Source of the DNA: Perlucidibaca piscinae DSM 21586
GTDB taxonomy: Bacteria > Pseudomonadota > Gammaproteobacteria > Pseudomonadales > Moraxellaceae
DNA length: 64,000 nt
Direction of reading: 5' to 3'
Assembly: GCF_000420045.1 (NCBI RefSeq)
Contig: NZ_ATUE01000005.1
Location: forward strand, 124,001-188,000
Under the pieces are notes generated by a model. That model was not told where the DNA came from, ran no database searches, and was given only the letters and a program-made list of their open reading frames with translations. The stretch's first letter is position 1; each line of letters starts with the position of its first letter. Shown piece by piece: positions 59,632 to 64,000 of the stretch. The translations under genes were made by a program, and so were the position numbers.

Positions 59632-61593
59632 ATGGATCGTTTTCGTTACGACATAAACGCTCTGCGCTGCGTTGCCGTCATGTCGGTGGTGCTGTTCCAC
59701 TTCCAGGTCGCCGGACTGGGCGGCGGCTTCCAGGGCGTGGACATTTTCTTCGTCATCTCGGGCTACCTGATGACCGAGATCATCATGACCCGCCTGGAGG
59801 CCGACCGCTTCTCGCTGCTGGACTTTTATGCTGCCCGTGCTACGCGCATCATTCCCGCGCTGATCGGGCTGTGCGTGATCCTTGCCGGCTTCGGATGGGT
59901 CTATCTGGCTGAAGGTGACTTCCTGCAGCTGCTCAATCATGCCTCGAGCAGCCTGCTGTTCTACTCCAACCAGACCTATTCGCAGGAGGCCGGCTATTTC
60001 AATGCCGAATCGCACGAGAAATGGCTACTGCACACCTGGTCGCTGTCTGCCGAATGGCAGTTCTACCTGATCTATCCGCTGCTGGCACTGGTGCTGTGGA
60101 AGCTGCTGAAGAGCGCACCACGCGTGATGGTGGCCCTTCTTTTCCTGAGCCTGGCATCGCTGGCGTTCTCGGTGCACAAGTCACTGACCGATGCCGAACA
60201 GTATTTCTTCCTGCTGCCGGTGCGCGCCTGGGAAATGTTTGCCGGCGGTCTGGTCTGGGGACTCTCGCGACGCCTGTCCGGCACCGCCGCACGCGGCCTC
60301 GCCATCACGGGCTATGCTCTGATCCTGCTGGGTCTGGTCGCATTCGACGCCAACGACCTGTGGCCGGGCTGGCGCGCCCTGGTGCCTGTGGCAGGGACAT
60401 GCCTGGTGCTGCTGGCGGCACGCCAGGATCCGTGGATGCGCAACGGTCTCATCCAGTGGGCAGGGCTGCGCTCCTACTCCATCTATCTCTGGCACTGGCC
60501 GGTCGTCGTCTTCCTGGCCTATGAAGAGCAGCTTGGCAACCCGATGGCAGTCTGTCTGGGCATCGCCCTGGCGTTCCTGCTCGGGGAGCTGTCGTACCGT
60601 CTGGTGGAAAACCGCTCCCGCGACTACCTCGCCCGCAAGACACCGCGCTTTCGTCTGGTCGCCATCCTCATTGTGGTCGGCATCCTGGCGGGTACCCTGC
60701 GTGGCATCATCCTGATCGACGAACACAGCAGCACGCCGTCGCTGGCGCGACAGGCCGCCGCCGAGGCCAAGAACCGCAACCCTCGTCGTGACGACTGTCT
60801 CGTGTCCTCAGGCACGGAGTCGCCGGGCTGCCGCTATGGTGGCGAGAAGATACGGCTTATCGTGGCCGGCGACAGCCATGCTGACGCCATGGTCACTGCC
60901 GTCGAAAGCAGCTTGCCAGCAGGGGCCGGGCTGCTCTTCTATGGCTATGCTGGTTGCCCGATCGTTGATGGCGCCAAGCGTTTCGGTCCCAAGGTCAAGG
61001 CCTCGCATCAGTGTGACAAGTTCAACACCTGGCTGGACAAACGCCTGACCAGCCTGCCAAAGGGTGTACCGCTGCTGATCATTCAGCGAACCAATGCATA
61101 CATATACGGACACAACGAGAAAACAGCTCAGCCCAGCCTGCCACTGGTCTACTTCGACTCGATTCCATCAAAACCGGATGCACGCTTCCTGAAGCAGTTC
61201 GACGATCGCTTCCTGTCCACGGTCTGTCGCTACGCCGTCGATCGCCCCGTGTACCTGCTCGATCCTGTGCCCGAACTCGGCACCAATGTCCCGCGCAAGG
61301 TCGAACGCCTGCTGCAGAAGATGCGCAGGAATCAATCCCCCACGGATTTCACCATGACGCTCGATGCCTACAACGAACGCAACGCACATGTGTTCGCCCT
61401 GCACGCACGCGCCAGCCAGTCCTGCGCCGTGAAATCGCTGGACATACGGCCCTACCTCTGTCCGGACGGACAATGCCTCGGCAGCAAGAATGGCAGACCG
61501 CTCTATTTCGATGACGATCACCTCAGCGAATTCGGCAACCGTTTCCTGGTGCCGCTCTTCAAGAAGATCTTTGATGGCGGGCAAACCCCATGA
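59632..61593 (+). CDS. OafA-type acyltransferase with C-terminal SGNH domain
   Basis: 653 residues. Residues 1-about 370 form the AT3 membrane domain: about ten hydrophobic helices, opening RYDINALRCVAVMSVVLFHF (catalytic-type His) and GGFQGVDIFFVISGYLM. A periplasmic SGNH domain follows: block I VAGDSHADAM (Ser near residue 415) and block V DDDHLSEFGNRF (Asp, His near 627). Such fusions O-acetylate surface glycans. Position right after pseI suggests acetylation of the nonulosonic acid or its carrier sugar. AAGAGAG lies 8-14 bases before the ATG. Its stop overlaps the next start by 4 bases. Confidence 0.9.
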   Translation: MDRFRYDINALRCVAVMSVVLFHFQVAGLGGGFQGVDIFFVISGYLMTEIIMTRLEADRFSLLDFYAARATRIIPALIGLCVILAGFGWVYLAEGDFLQLLNHASSSLLFYSNQTYSQEAGYFNAESHEKWLLHTWSLSAEWQFYLIYPLLALVLWKLLKSAPRVMVALLFLSLASLAFSVHKSLTDAEQYFFLLPVRAWEMFAGGLVWGLSRRLSGTAARGLAITGYALILLGLVAFDANDLWPGWRALVPVAGTCLVLLAARQDPWMRNGLIQWAGLRSYSIYLWHWPVVVFLAYEEQLGNPMAVCLGIALAFLLGELSYRLVENRSRDYLARKTPRFRLVAILIVVGILAGTLRGIILIDEHSSTPSLARQAAAEAKNRNPRRDDCLVSSGTESPGCRYGGEKIRLIVAGDSHADAMVTAVESSLPAGAGLLFYGYAGCPIVDGAKRFGPKVKASHQCDKFNTWLDKRLTSLPKGVPLLIIQRTNAYIYGHNEKTAQPSLPLVYFDSIPSKPDARFLKQFDDRFLSTVCRYAVDRPVYLLDPVPELGTNVPRKVERLLQKMRRNQSPTDFTMTLDAYNERNAHVFALHARASQSCAVKSLDIRPYLCPDGQCLGSKNGRPLYFDDDHLSEFGNRFLVPLFKKIFDGGQTP

Positions 61594-62513
61594 AACTGAA
61601 CATCGGCCCCTACGAACTCTCGATCAGCCGCCGTGCGGATACCCGGTCCGCACTAGCCATGTCGCGCGAGGACCTGCGCGAGATCAACGATGCCTATCTG
61701 GAATACCTGCGCGCCCGTGGCGATGGCTGGCATCGTGAACGGTTGACCCGGCATGTGCATTCAGTCGCCACACCCGTGCCGGTACTCGCGGAGCACCTCC
61801 GGAAGACAGGGTTGGTGGTTCTGGATGACCTGCTCCCGACATCGCTGCTTGATACCGTGTCGTTTGCCACAGAACAGCTACTGACCGAGGTGCGCGAGCT
61901 GGCAACGCGTCTGCAGGAGCCGGTTGAAACACCGCGTTATCTGCTGCAGGGGGCAGTCCAGCGACTGTCAGGCTTCAAGACGATGGAGTCGCATCACACA
62001 GGGGTTGTCTCCATTCGCCAAGGCCAGGACCAAGGCATGATGGATATCTTCGGCTGGCACAAGATTCCGGAGGGGGGTGGAGCTGCACTGCTGGAAGCCA
62101 TCTCGACCAGCCCTCTCCACGCTATCGTCGAGGCCGCCTGTCCGGGTGTACGGTTCACCGGCATGAACCTCTATTGCAACGAAGGCATCACCACCACCCG
62201 TGGTTTCCATGTCGATTCGTTCAGCAGCCGGCTTAAGGCGTTCATTTACCTCACGGATGTGTTGTCACTGGATTTCGGCCCCTACACCTTCGTTCCCGAC
62301 ACCCATGAGGCCTCCGCCTTCCGTGACATCAACCGCCTGTGCGCGCCGCATTTATGGGGGCACCGCGAAACTCCCTTACTCAATCCGGCACGGATTCTGC
62401 CTGTTCTGGCAGCTCGAGGCAGCGTGATCATTTCCAATCAGGCCGGCTTTCATCGCGGCTTCCCGCAGCAACCCGGCGCCCGTCGCCTCGTTGCCGTCGT
62501 CAACTACCACTAG
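61590..62513 (+). CDS. Phytanoyl-CoA dioxygenase-fold 2OG/Fe(II) oxygenase
   Basis: 307 residues. The HxD pair is His207-Val-Asp209 in RGFHVDSFSS; the distal His288 is in NQAGFHRGFPQ and an Arg in GARRLVAVVNYH is the likely 2-oxoglutarate ligand. KTGLVVLDDLLPTSLLD is the family's N-terminal strand. PhyH-like enzymes hydroxylate small molecules or sugars. It lies between an acyltransferase and a sialyltransferase-like gene, so hydroxylation of a glycan or its lipid carrier is plausible; nothing identifies the substrate. Confidence 0.78.
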   Translation: MKLNIGPYELSISRRADTRSALAMSREDLREINDAYLEYLRARGDGWHRERLTRHVHSVATPVPVLAEHLRKTGLVVLDDLLPTSLLDTVSFATEQLLTEVRELATRLQEPVETPRYLLQGAVQRLSGFKTMESHHTGVVSIRQGQDQGMMDIFGWHKIPEGGGAALLEAISTSPLHAIVEAACPGVRFTGMNLYCNEGITTTRGFHVDSFSSRLKAFIYLTDVLSLDFGPYTFVPDTHEASAFRDINRLCAPHLWGHRETPLLNPARILPVLAARGSVIISNQAGFHRGFPQQPGARRLVAVVNYH

Positions 62514-62525
62514 GTTGACGGGTCC

Positions 62526-63566
62526 ATGAACGTGTTTCTGGTGCAGTCCCCGCTGCAGGTTCTTGCCGCGTTCGAGGCGCGCGAGACGTTCCCGGGCGAG
62601 CCGGCACAGCTGATCGTGATGCTGTCGCCGAACAAGACGCGCAACAACACGCAGATTCTCGAGGCAGTGTCGCGCACAGGCTGGCTGCAGCCACTCATCA
62701 TCCGGCCGCAGCGAGGGCGCCCGCTGCATAACCTGCGCATCAAGGCAGCACTCTTCCTGAGCCTGAAACGCCTGGCGCACCAGCACGTCGCCAATCTGTT
62801 CATGGGCGACTTCCGCTCCATCTGGATGAACCGCGCGCGCGGGCTGTGTGAGCCGGAGACGACCTGGCTGATTGACGATGGCATGGTCACCCCCTATGTG
62901 CAAAAGCATTTCTTCAGCCAAGGCATCTACTGGCCAGTGACGCGCAAGCAGAAGCTCAACAATCTGGTTCGCTCATTGGTCAACCGCTGGCATGGTTCGG
63001 AGCGGTTGCGCGACACTCCGATCAGCGTGTTCTCGGTCTATGACATGCCGGTGCCCGCCGCGCCAGGCCAGCGCGTGGTCAGGCACCACTACGAGCATCT
63101 GCGCTCACTCGGATCAGGGCAGCGACGAAGTGAGCATGATCTGTACTTCTTTGGCTCCAAGCTCAGCGAAGTCGGCATCATCACCCGGGATACGGAAATC
63201 GACCTGCTGGCACAGACCTTGGCGTGGAGCCGTGCACAGCAACTGGCACTGCATTACATTCCTCATCGCGAGGATCATCCCGACAAGCTCGACCGCATCC
63301 GTGCTCTCGACATCCCCGTGAAGCCGCTGGGTATGCCCGCAGAGCTCTATTTTGTGCTGAGCGAGCAGATTCCAGCCGGGATTGCCACGTTCTGTTCCTC
63401 GGCCATGAGCAGCCTCAGCTGCATTGCCGACTTTCCGCTGCGCTGCGCGTTCGTGATCCCGGAAACTGCCATCCGGGAAAGCTCCCGCGACGCGCTAGCA
63501 CTGATCTACCAAGGCTTTGATCAGACCGGTGTCCGGCTGATCAGGATGAACGACAACACGCCGTGA
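62526..63566 (+). CDS. Sialyltransferase-like glycosyltransferase, candidate nonulosonic acid transferase
   Basis: 346 residues, no signal peptide. Three motifs typical of bacterial sialyltransferases (GT38/GT52 type) are present in order: D/E-D/E-G as Asp117-Asp118-Gly119 (TWLIDDGM), HP as His251-Pro252 (PHREDHPDKL) and paired Ser as Ser291-Ser292 (TFCSSAMSSL). The opening VFLVQSPLQVLAAFEA is like the first strand of those GT-B enzymes. With a pseudaminate cluster upstream and no other such transferase, it is the best candidate to move CMP-Pse (or its derivative) onto the glycan. No strong ribosome binding site precedes the ATG. Confidence 0.7.
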   Translation: MNVFLVQSPLQVLAAFEARETFPGEPAQLIVMLSPNKTRNNTQILEAVSRTGWLQPLIIRPQRGRPLHNLRIKAALFLSLKRLAHQHVANLFMGDFRSIWMNRARGLCEPETTWLIDDGMVTPYVQKHFFSQGIYWPVTRKQKLNNLVRSLVNRWHGSERLRDTPISVFSVYDMPVPAAPGQRVVRHHYEHLRSLGSGQRRSEHDLYFFGSKLSEVGIITRDTEIDLLAQTLAWSRAQQLALHYIPHREDHPDKLDRIRALDIPVKPLGMPAELYFVLSEQIPAGIATFCSSAMSSLSCIADFPLRCAFVIPETAIRESSRDALALIYQGFDQTGVRLIRMNDNTP

Positions 63567-63615
63567 ACTGTCCACGACGTAAACTCAGCAGATTCGACAC
63601 AAGGACCAGAGCATC

Positions 63616-64000
63616 ATGAAAATCACCGTCTTCGGCACCGGCTACGTAGGATTGGTCACCGGCGCCTGCCTGGCCGATGTCGGCCACCACGTCATGTGCG
63701 TGGATGTGGACCAGGGCAAGATCGACCGTCTCAAGCAGGGCATCATCCCTATCTTCGAGCCGGGCCTCGAGGCCATCGTCAAGCGCTGCTTCAAGGATGG
63801 CACGCTGCAGTTCACCACCAGCGCCGCTGAAGGCGTGGCCCATGGCCTGCTGCAGTTCATCGCGGTCGGTACGCCGCCGGACGAGGACGGCGCCGCCGAC
63901 CTGCAGTATGTGCTCAAGGTCGCTGACACCATCGGCAGCCACCTGACCGACTACAAGGTGGTCATCGACAAGTCGACCGTGCCCGTGGGCACCGCCGAAA
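63616..64000 (+). CDS. ugd: UDP-glucose 6-dehydrogenase, N-terminal part only
   Basis: 128 residues visible before the window ends. Rossmann opening KITVFGTGYVGLVTGACLADVG, then GIIPIFEPGLEAIVKR and FIAVGTPPDEDGAADLQYVL, and VVIDKSTVPVGTAE, all typical of UGD. It makes UDP-glucuronate for surface polysaccharides. The catalytic Cys is outside the window, and a GDP-mannose dehydrogenase is less likely given IFEPGLE. AAGGA lies 11-15 bases before the ATG. Confidence 0.92.
   Translation, partial: MKITVFGTGYVGLVTGACLADVGHHVMCVDVDQGKIDRLKQGIIPIFEPGLEAIVKRCFKDGTLQFTTSAAEGVAHGLLQFIAVGTPPDEDGAADLQYVLKVADTIGSHLTDYKVVIDKSTVPVGTAE

Noticed and set aside
46468..64000. Recent genomic island with foreign base composition
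   Set aside because: The glycan region has patches of slightly lower GC but no tRNA, integrase, IS or clear boundary; it reads as a resident surface-polysaccharide locus.

Overview
The window is GC-rich, densely coded chromosomal DNA of a Gram-negative bacterium, almost certainly a gammaproteobacterium. Support comes from complete LPS and lipid A genes (waaA, an LpxL-type acyltransferase), a thiC-nudF-yqiB-parE operon next to a tolC gene as in Pseudomonadales and Oceanospirillales, argE-argA adjacency, and serA paired with a D-2-hydroxyglutarate dehydrogenase. An Alcanivorax- or Marinobacter-like lineage is my guess, at low confidence. No rRNA, tRNA, CRISPR array, prophage or insertion sequence was recognised.

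Layout. 1-21.6 kb is mostly housekeeping: a partial PhoX-type phosphatase, a lipoprotein, argE, argA, ilvD, a DsbA-fold protein, a CoA-binding protein, a CocE/NonD lipoprotein hydrolase, a 2OG-Fe(II) oxygenase, rlmJ, an SCP2-like protein with an iron alcohol dehydrogenase, cysQ, a GMP/IMP nucleotidase with hslR and a DUF1275 membrane protein, a fumarylacetoacetate hydrolase, D-2-hydroxyglutarate dehydrogenase divergent from serA, a phosphopantetheinyl transferase, and psd. 21.6-24.4 kb holds two more lipoproteins related to the first. 24.4-30.7 kb is a self-contained type I secretion locus: RTX cargo, ABC exporter, adaptor and TolC. 30.8-41.8 kb has serB, parC, a YrbL-family gene, then the thiC-nudF-yqiB-parE operon and a second tolC. 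41.8-46.4 kb is an operon waaA-rsmE-rmlB-rmlC-rmlD in which every junction is a 4-bp ATGA overlap.

46.5-64 kb is one long plus-strand surface-polysaccharide region: LpxL-type acyltransferase, four glycosyltransferases, a second YrbL-family protein, then a pseudaminic acid cluster (pseB, pseC, an SpsF-like cytidylyltransferase fused to an aldo-keto reductase, a PtmA-like SDR, pseG, pseH, pseI). It is followed by an OafA-type O-acyltransferase, a phytanoyl-CoA-dioxygenase-fold protein, a sialyltransferase-like glycosyltransferase and the start of UDP-glucose dehydrogenase. Together these can make lipid A-core, a rhamnose precursor and an activated nonulosonic acid that may be further modified and transferred to a surface glycan.

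The two observations I consider most worth attention are: (1) three copies of an intergenic element whose core is conserved but which sits inside long inverted-repeat arms that are unique to each copy yet self-complementary; and (2) the pseudaminic acid cluster, in which the usual CMP-sugar synthetase is replaced by an SpsF-aldo/keto reductase fusion followed by an SDR.
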